A DNA stretch of 10,923 bases from Actinoplanes liguriensis. GTDB lineage: Bacteria > Actinomycetota > Actinomycetes > Mycobacteriales > Micromonosporaceae. Under the pieces are notes generated by a model that saw only the letters and a program-made list of their open reading frames with translations, was not told the DNA's origin and searched no databases. Below are positions 1 through 9,689 of the stretch, piece after piece (position 1 is the stretch's first letter; every line of letters starts with the position of its first letter). Location: positions 117,506 to 128,428 of the forward strand of contig KL571225.1 of the NCBI GenBank assembly GCA_000715855.1. Direction: 5' to 3'. Position numbers and translations under genes: made by a program.

Positions 1-2
1 TG

Positions 3-2678
<2,676 letters not shown>

Positions 2679-2679
2679 T

Positions 2680-3978
2680 CTACCTTCCCAAGACCCGGTC
2701 CAGGTAATCGTTGGTGAAGACCCGGGCCGGGTCGAGGCGGTCCCGCACGGCAAGGAAGTCGTCGAATTTGGGGTACGCGGGCCGCAGGTCCTCGGCGGTC
2801 CGATAGTGCAGCTTCCCCCAGTGCGGCCGCCCGCCCAGCGGCTCGCAGAGCGCTTCGAGAGCCTTGAAGTAGGGCTCGTACGCGCAGCCCTGGTACTGGT
2901 GCACGGCGATGTAGGCGGACTCGCGCCCGTATCCGTGCGACAGCCACAGGTCGTCCGGCCCGGTGAACCGCACCTCGACCGGGAAGAGCACCTTGAACGG
3001 CAGCGAGTCGATCAGCCGGGGGAGCGCGTCGATCACGTCGGGCAGGGCGGCGCGCGGGATCTCGTACTCCATCTCGGTGAAGCGGACCCGGCGGGAGCTG
3101 CAGAAGACGTGGTCGGAGCGGCCGGTGTAGCTGCGGGCGCTGAGCGCGCGGGCCGCGACGGAGTTCAGGGTGGGTACCACGCCGGGGAACTTTCGCCCGA
3201 TTTTGCAGACACCCTCAAAAACGGTGTTGGACAGAAAGTCGTCATCCAGCCAGCTGCGGAACCCCGGCAGCGGCCGATCGTGCTCCGGCACCCGGTTGTT
3301 GATCTTCACACTGGCCCGATCGGTGTACGGGTACCAGAAGAACTCCACGTGGTCGTTGGCCGGGATCCACTCGTTGATGCCGGCCAGCACGTCCGCCAGG
3401 GACATCGGCTTCTCGTCGGCGAGCAGGGTGAACGCCGGCACGCAGCGCAGCGTGACCTCGACGAGCACGCCGAGCGCGCCCAGGCCGGTGGCCGCCGCGG
3501 GGAACTCGGGCGACTCACGGTCGTACCGCTCAATTCTGCCGTTCCCGGTGACCAGCGTGACCGCCTCGACGCAGGACGCCAGCGAGCCCAGCCTGATCCC
3601 GGTCCCGTGCGTGGCCGTGGAGATCGCGCCGGCGATCGTCTGTGCGTCGATGTCCCCCAGAGTGGGCATGGCCAGGCCGTTCGCGGCCAGCACCAGGTTC
3701 AGAGTGGACAGCGGCATCCCGGCCTGGACGGTGACGAGGTCGCCGTCGACCGAGGTCAGCTGGTTCAGCCGGTGCAGCAGCATTCGCTGGTCGTCGGCGA
3801 CCGCGATGGCGGTGAACGAGTGCCCGCTCCCGACCGTCTTGATCCGCCGACCGGCCGCCGCGGACGCGGTGACCATGGCCGCCACCTCGTCGATGCTTGC
3901 GGGGGAGAGCACCTCCGCGACGGATTGCTGGTTCTGTCCCCAGTTGGTCCACCGACGGGAATTAACGGGTGTAGTCAT
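2680..3978 (-). CDS. FAD-dependent sugar-1,4-lactone oxidase/dehydrogenase (ALO family)
   Basis: A 432-residue VAO-type flavoenzyme predicted to oxidise an aldono-1,4-lactone such as L-gulono- or D-arabinono-lactone. The N-terminal FAD_binding_4 domain (about 15-180) carries VGSGHSFT, whose His53 is at the position that covalently holds FAD in several relatives, followed by GDIDAQTIAGAISTATHGTG. The C-terminal ALO domain carries HVEFFWYPY, VRFTEMEYEIPR and the family motif PHWGKLH (385-391). It closely resembles, from memory, the M. tuberculosis L-gulono-1,4-lactone dehydrogenase Rv1771 in length and motifs. No signal peptide is seen; cytoplasmic or membrane-associated action is likely. The ATG at 3978-3976 was chosen because the protein then starts like relatives; GGAGG lies 12 bases upstream, a rather long spacing. 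A GTG at 4071 would add 31 unlike residues. The gene is divergent from the TetR regulator and convergent with topA. Substrate and electron acceptor cannot be told from sequence. Confidence 0.9.
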   Translation of the reverse strand: MTTPVNSRRWTNWGQNQQSVAEVLSPASIDEVAAMVTASAAAGRRIKTVGSGHSFTAIAVADDQRMLLHRLNQLTSVDGDLVTVQAGMPLSTLNLVLAANGLAMPTLGDIDAQTIAGAISTATHGTGIRLGSLASCVEAVTLVTGNGRIERYDRESPEFPAAATGLGALGVLVEVTLRCVPAFTLLADEKPMSLADVLAGINEWIPANDHVEFFWYPYTDRASVKINNRVPEHDRPLPGFRSWLDDDFLSNTVFEGVCKIGRKFPGVVPTLNSVAARALSARSYTGRSDHVFCSSRRVRFTEMEYEIPRAALPDVIDALPRLIDSLPFKVLFPVEVRFTGPDDLWLSHGYGRESAYIAVHQYQGCAYEPYFKALEALCEPLGGRPHWGKLHYRTAEDLRPAYPKFDDFLAVRDRLDPARVFTNDYLDRVLGR

Positions 3979-3995
3979 TCCGGCTTTTGTCCTCC

Positions 3996-4007
3996 GTCCG
4001 AGCGGAC
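3996..4007. promoter_or_regulatory. Inverted repeat next to the oxidase ribosome binding site (possible operator)
   Basis: GTCCG-AG-CGGAC is a perfect dyad with 5-bp arms. It directly abuts the GGAGG (3991-3995 on the minus strand) that serves the lactone oxidase. The dyad lies between this gene and the divergent TetR gene, so it could be a repressor site. The arms are short and chance occurrence in GC-rich DNA is possible. Confidence 0.3.
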
Positions 4008-4043
4008 ACCACCACCTGGCGTCCCGTCGATGCGCCTCGCTCG

Positions 4044-4071
4044 TTGATCCGAGTAACGTTCGATTTATCAC
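4044..4071 (+). promoter_or_regulatory. Weak candidate promoter of the TetR-family gene
   Basis: TTGATC at 4044-4049 and TATCAC at 4066-4071 are separated by 16 bp; each matches four of six bases of the vegetative consensus. This lies in the most AT-rich part of the gap between the oxidase and the regulator. It would give a leader of about 70 bases. The call rests only on consensus similarity. Confidence 0.3.
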
Positions 4072-4145
4072 TGAGACTTATTCATGACCATGCGCGTTTT
4101 CCGCCGTCGTGAACAGATCTCACTGCTGAGAGGGAGTGGCGACGC

Positions 4146-4775
4146 GTGTCGACACCAACCGTCAGCACCGGACCGCTGCGGCGGGTTCCGGTGCAGGGCA
4201 GAAGCGTTGCCCGGGTCCAGCGCATGCTCGATGCGTGCGCCGAGCTGGTGGACGAGGTCGGCTATGAGGGGCTGACCACGACGTTGCTGGCCGAGCGGGC
4301 CGAGGTCGCGATCGGCTCGGTCTACCAGTTCTTTCCGGACAAGCGGGCCATCGTCCAGGCCCTGGCACTGCGCAACATGGACGCCTACCTGCAGAGCCTC
4401 TCCGACCGTTTCGCGGCCGAGACGTTCCAGCACTGGTGGGACGCGGTGGATGCGGCCATAGACGGTTACATCCACATGCACCGCAGCGTTCCGGGCTTCC
4501 GCACGCTGCACTTCGGCGACGTCGTCGACCTGCACCTGCTCGACTCGGACCGGGACAACAACGCGGTCATCGCCGAGCGCCTGGCCGAGCTGCTGACCGA
4601 CCAGTTCCGCCTGGTCGACCGCAATCGGGTGCGGTTCGCCCTGCAGATCTCGGTGGAGGCGGCGGACGCGCTGATCAAGCTGGCGTTCCGGCGCGACCCG
4701 GCGGGTGACGAGGCGGTGCTGACCGAGGTGAAGGCGTTGATCCGGGAATACCTGCACCGGCACGTCCAGGCCTGA
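4146..4775 (+). CDS. TetR/AcrR-family transcriptional regulator
   Basis: A 209-residue protein of typical TetR length. Residues about 20-70 form the N-terminal DNA-binding domain: a first helix around RVQRMLDACAELVDEVGY, then the helix-turn-helix GLTTTLLAERAEVAIGSVYQFF (43-63), followed by PDKRAIVQAL. The rest is an all-helical ligand/dimer domain without recognisable ligand specificity. The GTG start is supported by AGGGAG at 4131-4136, nine bases upstream. The gene is divergent from the lactone oxidase (167-bp gap) and convergent with the PLP enzyme (stop codons one base apart). The usual logic for this family is repression of itself and the divergent neighbour until a small ligand binds; a lactone, amino acid or related metabolite is possible here, but this is inferred from position only. 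Confidence 0.93.
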   Translation: MSTPTVSTGPLRRVPVQGRSVARVQRMLDACAELVDEVGYEGLTTTLLAERAEVAIGSVYQFFPDKRAIVQALALRNMDAYLQSLSDRFAAETFQHWWDAVDAAIDGYIHMHRSVPGFRTLHFGDVVDLHLLDSDRDNNAVIAERLAELLTDQFRLVDRNRVRFALQISVEAADALIKLAFRRDPAGDEAVLTEVKALIREYLHRHVQA

Positions 4776-4776
4776 C

Positions 4777-5982
4777 TCATCCCAGGAACGCATGGCCCTC
4801 TCCCCGGTACGTCGGGGCCGGCGTGGTGTTGCTTCCGTCGATCAACTGCAACTCGTTGACGTGTTCGCACATCTCGCCGGCCTTGGCGTGGCGGAACCAC
4901 ACCCGGTCGCCCGGGCGCAGTTGCTCGGCGGCCGCGCCCAGCAGCGGCGTCTGCACCTCGCCAGGTCCCTCGTCGCCCTTGAACGACAGGCCCTCGGGTA
5001 GGTAGGGCTGCGGCTGCCGGGACGCCTCGGCCGGCCCGGAGGCGATCCAGCCGCCGCCGAGCACCGTCGCGATCCGCGGCGCGGGCCGGCGGACCACGGA
5101 GAGCGCGAAGAACGCGGCCGGGGTGGGCTGCCAGTTGCGGTAGGAGTCGAACAGGGTCGGGCCGTAGAGACCGGACCCGGCGGTGACCTCGGTGACCGAC
5201 GGATCGGCGCTCGTCGCGGCCACGCTGCCGGTCCCGCCACCGTTGACGAACTCCAGATCGGCGTGCTCGCGGACCGCCCGGACGGCCGCCGCGCGCCGGT
5301 TCAGCAGCTCGGGGAGGGCACGGCTCTGCATCAGCCGGATGGCCCGCGCCCGCAACGCCTGGCCGGGCGGGTCGTCGCCGACACCGGCGATGTGCGCCTC
5401 GTACGACATCAGCCCGGCCAGCCTGAACCCGGCCCGCCCGGCGATCGTGCGGGCCAGCGCGCCGGCCTGCACGGCGGAGTGCACCGGCGAGCGGCGGACG
5501 CCGATGTGCAGCGAGGCGGTCGGCTTCCAGGACGCGTCGAGCTCCAGGCACAGTCGCACGGCCGGCCGGCTCTCCGGCTCCGACATCTGGTCGACCAGGT
5601 CGAGCTGGGACGGGTGGTCCACCATCAGGGCGATCGCGGCGGCCAGGCGCTCGTCACCGGCCAGCTCGCGCAGGGCGGTCCGGTCCGCGGTGGGGTAGGC
5701 CACCAGCACGTCATCGGTCACACCGGAGCGGACCAGCCAGATCGCCTCGGAAAGTGTGTACGCCATCACACCGTGCCAGCCGGGGCGGGCCAGGACCCGT
5801 TCCAGCAGCGCTCTGCACCGCACCGACTTCGATGCCACCCGGATCGGCTTGCCCGCCGCGCGAGCGGTCAGACGGTCCGCGTTGTCGTCGAACGCGGCCA
5901 GGTCGACCACCGCGATCGGCGTTTCCAGGTGGTCGGTGGCCTTCTCCAGTCGCTGGCGCAGGGCGTTGCGGTCGGTGAGCAC
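4777..5982 (-). CDS. Fold-type III PLP enzyme, amino-acid aldolase/deaminase family (D-threonine aldolase/D-serine dehydratase-like)
   Basis: A 401-residue pyridoxal-phosphate protein of the alanine-racemase-like TIM-barrel superfamily. The N-terminal barrel starts at TPIAVVDLAAFDDNA and contains RVASKSVRC, whose Lys52 is the expected Schiff-base lysine. LEFVNGGGTGS is a glycine-rich, likely phosphate-binding turn. The C-terminal D-serine-dehydratase-like domain ends with VWFRHAKAGEMCEHVNEL; His365 and Cys372 are candidates for the metal ligands of this family. Relatives cleave D-threonine-type beta-hydroxy amino acids or dehydrate D-serine; the substrate is unknown. The GTG start at 5982 gives a normal family N-terminus, but only a poor Shine-Dalgarno is seen, so short-leader or leaderless expression is possible. 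I recall a similar protein near the lactone dehydrogenase in mycobacteria, which supports a functional link with the oxidase two genes away. Confidence 0.85.
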   Translation of the reverse strand: MLTDRNALRQRLEKATDHLETPIAVVDLAAFDDNADRLTARAAGKPIRVASKSVRCRALLERVLARPGWHGVMAYTLSEAIWLVRSGVTDDVLVAYPTADRTALRELAGDERLAAAIALMVDHPSQLDLVDQMSEPESRPAVRLCLELDASWKPTASLHIGVRRSPVHSAVQAGALARTIAGRAGFRLAGLMSYEAHIAGVGDDPPGQALRARAIRLMQSRALPELLNRRAAAVRAVREHADLEFVNGGGTGSVAATSADPSVTEVTAGSGLYGPTLFDSYRNWQPTPAAFFALSVVRRPAPRIATVLGGGWIASGPAEASRQPQPYLPEGLSFKGDEGPGEVQTPLLGAAAEQLRPGDRVWFRHAKAGEMCEHVNELQLIDGSNTTPAPTYRGEGHAFLG

Positions 5983-6075
5983 ACCGGCACGCTATCCCGA
6001 TCCGATCCAACGCGAAAGACATTCATCTCTAGTGCACTCGATGGTGCGAACCCCCGATGACCTGGGCGGGCCGGA

Positions 6076-6091
6076 TACAGTGCTCCGAGCA
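6076..6091 (+). promoter_or_regulatory. Candidate -10 box and short dyad upstream of the MFS-dTMP kinase gene
   Basis: TACAGT (6076-6081) matches four of six bases of the -10 consensus, but no convincing -35 box lies at the usual distance. It overlaps by one base an 11-bp dyad TGCTC-C-GAGCA (6081-6091) that would fall near the transcription start. Either could be chance. The 132-bp gap also contains the upstream region of the divergent PLP-enzyme gene, including a 14-bp quasi-palindrome around AGTGCACT (6028-6041). Confidence 0.25.
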
Positions 6092-6099
6092 GTGACCAC

Positions 6100-6106
6100 G
6101 GGGAGG
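6100..6106 (+). promoter_or_regulatory. Strong ribosome binding site that points to an ATC start codon
   Basis: GGGGAGG ends eight bases before ATC at 6115-6117, an ideal spacing for initiation there. In this frame there is no ATG, GTG or TTG between the upstream stop (6058-6060) and the GTG at 6217. The site therefore decides the start of the downstream gene in favour of a position near 6112-6115. Confidence 0.6.
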
Positions 6107-6114
6107 TAAGGGCC

Positions 6115-8337
6115 ATCGACACGGAAAGCCGCCAGGAGACTGCGCCGGTCGACCTATCGGGCGCGGCCGCGCTCCGTTCCGTCCTCCGGATCCGCCCGTT
6201 CCGCCGTCTGTGGCTGGTGCTCGGCGCCGCCTCGTTCGGCGACTGGATCGGACTGCTGGCCACCAGCATCTTCACCGCCGCGCAGTTCAAGCAGCCGGCG
6301 GCGCAGGGCGTGGCGTTCGGCGCCACGATCGCCGTGCGCCTGCTGCCCGCGCTGTTCCTCGGCCCGATCGCCGGCGTCTTCGCCGACCGGTTCGACCGCC
6401 GCTGGACGATGATCATCACGGACCTGCTCCGATTCGTGATCTACGGCTCGATCCCGCTGGTCCCGGTCTTCGGCGGATCGCCCGGCCTGACCGCGATCTG
6501 GGCCACCGTCGCCACCCTGATCGGCGAGACGATCACGCTGATCTGGATCCCCGCCAAGGAAGCGGCGGTGCCGAACCTCATCCCGAAGTCCCGGATCGAG
6601 GTCTCCAACCAGCTCACCCTGGTCACGACGTACGGGATCACGCCGATCCTGGCCGCCCTCAGCCTCTCCGCGCTGACCGCCGGCGTGCAGCAGTCCGGCG
6701 CGTCGCTGCCCGACTGGGCGCAGCCGGTGCAGATCGCGCTCTATCTGAACGCGCTGTCCCGCCTGGCCACCGCGCTCGTCGTGTTCTTCGGCATCCGCGA
6801 GATCGGCGGCCGCAGCGCCGAACGAGAACACGCCGCCGCCGAGCAGACCATGACCCGCCAGTTCCTGGACGGCTGGAAGTACATCGGGAAGACCCCGCTG
6901 GTCCGCGGCCTGGTGCTGGGCATCTTCGGCGCGTTCGCGGCCGGCGGCGTGGTGATCGGCGCCGCCAAGACGTACGCGGTCTCGCTCGGCGCCGGTGAAG
7001 CGGCGTTCTCGCTGCTCTTCGGCGTGATCTTCCTCGGCCTGGCGTGCGGCATCGGGCTCGGCCCGATGATCGTCCGGGACCTCTCCCGGCGCCGCTGGTT
7101 CGGCATGAGCATCGTGCTCTCCAGTGGCTCGGTGATGTTCCTCGGCGTGGCCTTCCACCTGTCGATGGCCCTGTTCGGCGCGCTGCTGGTCGGCGCCGGG
7201 GCCGGCATGGCGTTCCTGGCCGGCACCACCCTGCTCTACGGCGAGGTCGAGGACGCGGTCCGCGGCCGGGTCTTCGCCGTGGTGCAGATCGGCGTCCGGA
7301 TGGTCCTGCTCGCCGCGATCACCCTGGCCGGCGTGCTCGTCGGCCTGGGCAGCTCGCGCCGGGTCGAGCTGGGCGCGGTGCACTTCGATGTCTCGTCCAC
7401 CCGCGTGCTGCTGCTGGTCGCCGGCGCGATCGGGATCTGGGTCGGCATCGGCGCGTTCCGCCAGATGGACGACAAGAGGGGCGTGCCCGTCCTGGCCGAC
7501 CTGATCGGGTCGGTTCGCGGGCGGCCGCTCGCCCCGCCGGAGGAGTTCGTCCGCAGCGGGCTGTTCGTGGTCTTCGAGGGCGGCGAGGGCGCCGGCAAGT
7601 CGACCCAGCTCACCCTGCTGGCCGAGGCGCTGCGCACCCAGGGGCAGGACGTGGTGGTCACCCGGGAGCCGGGCGCCACCGACCTCGGCGGGCGGATCCG
7701 CGGGCTGGTGCTCGACCACTCCGAGGACGGGCCCTCGCCCCGGGCGGAGGCGCTGCTGTACGCGGCAGACCGCGCCCATCACGTCGCCACCGTGGTGCGG
7801 CCGGCGCTGGCCCGGGGCGCGGTGGTGATCAGCGATCGGTATGTGGACTCCTCGCTCGCCTATCAGGGTGCCGGGCGGACCCTGCCGGTGCAGGAGATCT
7901 CCTGGCTGTCGTCGTGGGCGACCGGGGGGCTCAAGCCCGACCTGGTGGTGCTGCTCGACGTGGATCCCGGGGTCGGGCTCGGCCGGGTGAGCGCCCGGGG
8001 AGTGGGCACGGACCGGCTGGAGAGTGAGTCGCAGGCGTTCCACGAGCGGGTGCGGTATGCGTTCCTCGACCTGGCCGCGGCTGATCCGAAGCGGTATCTG
8101 GTGCTGGACGCGGCTCGGCCGGCGGAGGAGCTCGCGGAGGCGGTGACGGCGCGGCTCGTGGACGTCCTGCCGGCGCCCGCAGCCTCGCCCGACCCCGCGC
8201 CGGCCCCGTCCGACGACGCTTCTTCCGACCCGGAGCCAGCTACCTCCGTACGCGCAAAGTCTTCTCCTCCGCAGGAGGAGTCCGACCTGGAGGAGATGGC
8301 CGAGGCATTCGGCCTGGACGAATCGCCTAAATCCTGA
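6115..8337 (+). CDS. tmk: MFS transporter fused to thymidylate (dTMP) kinase
   Basis: A 740-residue fusion if it starts at the ATC. Residues about 19-470 are a major-facilitator domain with some twelve hydrophobic segments; the loop after helix 2 has the motif-A-like GVFADRFDRRW. Residues about 480-690 form a complete dTMP kinase, which phosphorylates dTMP to dTDP for DNA synthesis. Its landmarks are the P-loop FEGGEGAGKST (Walker A lysine codon 7597-7599), TREPGAT from residue 517, the signature DRYVDSSLAYQG (574-585), and a lid with DRLESE (from 633). A Pro/Ser/acidic tail of about 50 residues follows. The kinase would be tethered to the inner membrane face. The first GTG (6217) would begin inside helix 1 and lose the basic segment RIRPFRRLW, so it is unlikely. 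No good internal start separates the kinase: the GTG at 7483 has AGAGGGG too close. Similar fusions are recalled in other actinomycetes. What the transporter half carries is unknown. Confidence 0.9.
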   Translation: MDTESRQETAPVDLSGAAALRSVLRIRPFRRLWLVLGAASFGDWIGLLATSIFTAAQFKQPAAQGVAFGATIAVRLLPALFLGPIAGVFADRFDRRWTMIITDLLRFVIYGSIPLVPVFGGSPGLTAIWATVATLIGETITLIWIPAKEAAVPNLIPKSRIEVSNQLTLVTTYGITPILAALSLSALTAGVQQSGASLPDWAQPVQIALYLNALSRLATALVVFFGIREIGGRSAEREHAAAEQTMTRQFLDGWKYIGKTPLVRGLVLGIFGAFAAGGVVIGAAKTYAVSLGAGEAAFSLLFGVIFLGLACGIGLGPMIVRDLSRRRWFGMSIVLSSGSVMFLGVAFHLSMALFGALLVGAGAGMAFLAGTTLLYGEVEDAVRGRVFAVVQIGVRMVLLAAITLAGVLVGLGSSRRVELGAVHFDVSSTRVLLLVAGAIGIWVGIGAFRQMDDKRGVPVLADLIGSVRGRPLAPPEEFVRSGLFVVFEGGEGAGKSTQLTLLAEALRTQGQDVVVTREPGATDLGGRIRGLVLDHSEDGPSPRAEALLYAADRAHHVATVVRPALARGAVVISDRYVDSSLAYQGAGRTLPVQEISWLSSWATGGLKPDLVVLLDVDPGVGLGRVSARGVGTDRLESESQAFHERVRYAFLDLAAADPKRYLVLDAARPAEELAEAVTARLVDVLPAPAASPDPAPAPSDDASSDPEPATSVRAKSSPPQEESDLEEMAEAFGLDESPKS
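8264..8280 (-). terminator. Hairpin inside the tmk 3' end, possible terminator for the opposing esterase gene
   Basis: CTCCTCC-GCA-GGAGGAG is a perfect 7-bp, GC-rich stem with a three-base loop. On the minus strand it lies 46 bases past the stop codon of the GDSL esterase, where a terminator would be expected, and is followed by AAGACTTTG rather than a T-run. It encodes part of the acidic kinase tail on the plus strand. Function is inferred; it could be a by-product of codons for Ser-Pro-Pro and Glu-Glu. Confidence 0.35.
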
Positions 8338-9580
8338 AAAGCCGGAGCGGAACGGCGGCGGCCATCGCAGCCATCCCAGCGTCGTTGGGGTGCAGATGGT
8401 CGCCGCTGTCATAGGCGGCCCGCAACCGCAACGGATCCCCGGCATCCCGCACCGCGGCGTCGAAATCGATCACCCCGTCATACTCCCCGGACGTCCGGAT
8501 CCACCGGTTCAGCGCCGACCGCTTCCGCTCGTTCTCCACGCTGTAGAACCCGAGCGTGTCGTCCTTGAACGGCAGAATCGTCGCACCGTAGGCCCGCAAT
8601 CCGGCCTGGTGTGCCCGAGCGATCAACTGCCGGTGCCCCCAGATCAGATCGTCCGCGGTGACCACCTCGTCCGGCGGCGCCGACGTCCCCGGATGTCCGA
8701 GATCGTTCACCCCGAGCAGGACCACCAGGAACTCCGCGCCGGGCTGCGCGACGACGTCCCGGTCGAAGCGCCGCAGCGCGCTCTGCCCGAAGTACGCCGC
8801 GTAGGCCACCGCGGGACTCCCGGCCGGCGGGTTCGGGTCATGCAACAGCCGGTTACCGGAGACGCCCACGTTGGCCACCCCGAAGCGGAATCCCAGTCGC
8901 GCTGACAGCAAGTCCGGCCAGCGGTGATTGGCGTTCGCCGCGGTGTTCGCGCCGTTCGTGATCGAGTCACCGAGCGTGACGATCGCCCCGCCGGAGGAGC
9001 GCACGCTCACCCCGGACAGGAACAGGTACTGCTGGATCGTGCTGGTCGGCGTCACCGTGCGGGCACCCGTCACGTTCCCGGCGGCGATCACGTTGTCCTG
9101 GAACGCGAACGCGGCAAGCGTGGTGACCGGTGTCCGGGCCGGCAGGTGCACGCTGATCACCAGGTCCGAGCCGCCGCCGACGCGCAGTGCGACCGGGTCG
9201 CTGACGATCGGCGCACCGGCGGGGACGGTCACCGACGTACGCCCACCGAACGTCACCCGATGATCGGTTCCGGCCACCGCGTCGGTGCTGGCGCCGCTGC
9301 CCGAACGCCGCGCCACGTGCACCTCGCCGATCCGCAGCGGCGTGTCCCCGAACTCGTTCGTCAGCCGGATCCGCACCTGGTCGCCGCCCGCGCTGAGGTG
9401 CACGACCTGGCGCACGGTCTGGTCCTCCAGGACCAGGGGAGGGGTCGGCGGAATGGTCGTCGGCACCGCCGCCCAGCTGGCGATCCACCGGGTCGCGTGG
9501 GCCTGTGCCGGGCTTTCGTAGAGCGCACCGGCGGCCGCGGCGCCGGCGGAGAGGGCGAGGAGCTGACGTCTGGTGGACAT
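8327..9580 (-). CDS. Secreted SGNH/GDSL esterase, XynE-like (putative acetylxylan or aryl esterase)
   Basis: A 417-residue exported hydrolase. The N-terminus STRRQLLAL followed by an Ala-rich hydrophobic stretch fits a Tat signal; cleavage is likely after AQA at residue 27. A beta-rich accessory region (about 30-195) precedes the SGNH domain. Catalytic blocks are visible: block I VTLGDSITNG with nucleophile Ser206, block II NVGVSGNR with Gly242, block III LLGVNDLG with Asn292, and block V DHLHPNDAG with Asp394 and His397. The arrangement recalls the XynE-like SGNH subfamily. Divergence from a GH10 xylanase suggests it removes acetyl or other ester groups from xylan, though aryl- or lipid-ester activity is possible. 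The ATG at 9580 is supported by GGAG six bases upstream and a proper signal peptide. The stop codon overlaps the tmk 3' end by 11 bp. Confidence 0.88.
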   Translation of the reverse strand: MSTRRQLLALSAGAAAAGALYESPAQAHATRWIASWAAVPTTIPPTPPLVLEDQTVRQVVHLSAGGDQVRIRLTNEFGDTPLRIGEVHVARRSGSGASTDAVAGTDHRVTFGGRTSVTVPAGAPIVSDPVALRVGGGSDLVISVHLPARTPVTTLAAFAFQDNVIAAGNVTGARTVTPTSTIQQYLFLSGVSVRSSGGAIVTLGDSITNGANTAANANHRWPDLLSARLGFRFGVANVGVSGNRLLHDPNPPAGSPAVAYAAYFGQSALRRFDRDVVAQPGAEFLVVLLGVNDLGHPGTSAPPDEVVTADDLIWGHRQLIARAHQAGLRAYGATILPFKDDTLGFYSVENERKRSALNRWIRTSGEYDGVIDFDAAVRDAGDPLRLRAAYDSGDHLHPNDAGMAAMAAAVPLRLFRI

Positions 9581-9587
9581 GGCACGC

Positions 9588-9602
9588 TCCGAAAGTTTCG
9601 GA
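9588..9602. promoter_or_regulatory. GAAAnTTTC-type operator overlapping the esterase ribosome binding site
   Basis: TCCGAAA-G-TTTCGGA is a perfect 15-bp dyad with 7-bp arms. On the minus strand its right arm contributes most of the GGAG used as Shine-Dalgarno by the esterase. Inverted repeats of the form CGAAAnTTTCG have been described, as I recall, in front of actinomycete xylanase genes, where they act as negative control sites. A second, nearly identical copy precedes the divergent xylanase at 9754-9766. Confidence 0.7.
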
Positions 9603-9624
9603 AATCTCCGGGACAGATCTCCGT

Positions 9625-9653
9625 AACGTAGAGCCGCCGATCTATGTCGTCAA
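9625..9653 (-). promoter_or_regulatory. Candidate promoter of the GDSL esterase
   Basis: On the minus strand TTGACG (9653-9648) and TACGTT (9630-9625) are 17 bp apart. The -35 box matches five of six consensus bases and the -10 box three. Transcription would start near 9618, placing the palindrome at 9588-9602 in the 5' leader. Confidence 0.4.
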
Positions 9654-9689
9654 GGGCGGAACATCGGCTGCCGCACCATTCGAACGCTC

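Noticed and set aside
3188..3195. Another AACTTTCG string like the xylan operator
   Set aside because: It lies inside the oxidase coding region, encodes a conserved Lys-Phe-Pro stretch, and lacks the matching left arm.
2806..4047. Open frame of 413 codons on the plus strand opposite the lactone oxidase
   Set aside because: Low-complexity shadow of a gene with clear flavoenzyme motifs on the other strand; no ribosome binding site or domain seen.
3979..4071. Upstream extension of the lactone oxidase to a GTG at 4071
   Set aside because: The 31 extra residues do not resemble the family N-terminus and would cover the putative promoter and ribosome site; the ATG at 3978 fits relatives.
5263..6060. 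Open frame of 265 codons on the plus strand opposite the PLP enzyme
   Set aside because: Arg/Gly-rich shadow translation with no motif; the minus-strand frame shows the PLP lysine motif and family C-terminus.
6092..6109. Five-codon reading frame GTG to TAA just before the MFS-dTMP kinase (possible leader peptide)
   Set aside because: It has no ribosome binding site of its own, no run of regulatory codons and no attenuator-like hairpin after it; most likely chance.
6217..6219. GTG as start of the MFS-dTMP kinase
   Set aside because: It lies within the first transmembrane helix, lacks a Shine-Dalgarno sequence, and would drop the conserved-looking basic segment just before it.
6154..8445. Long open frame of 763 codons on the minus strand opposite the MFS-dTMP kinase
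   Set aside because: Low-complexity Arg/Gly/Asp/His-rich antisense translation without domains; it also runs into the esterase gene in another frame.
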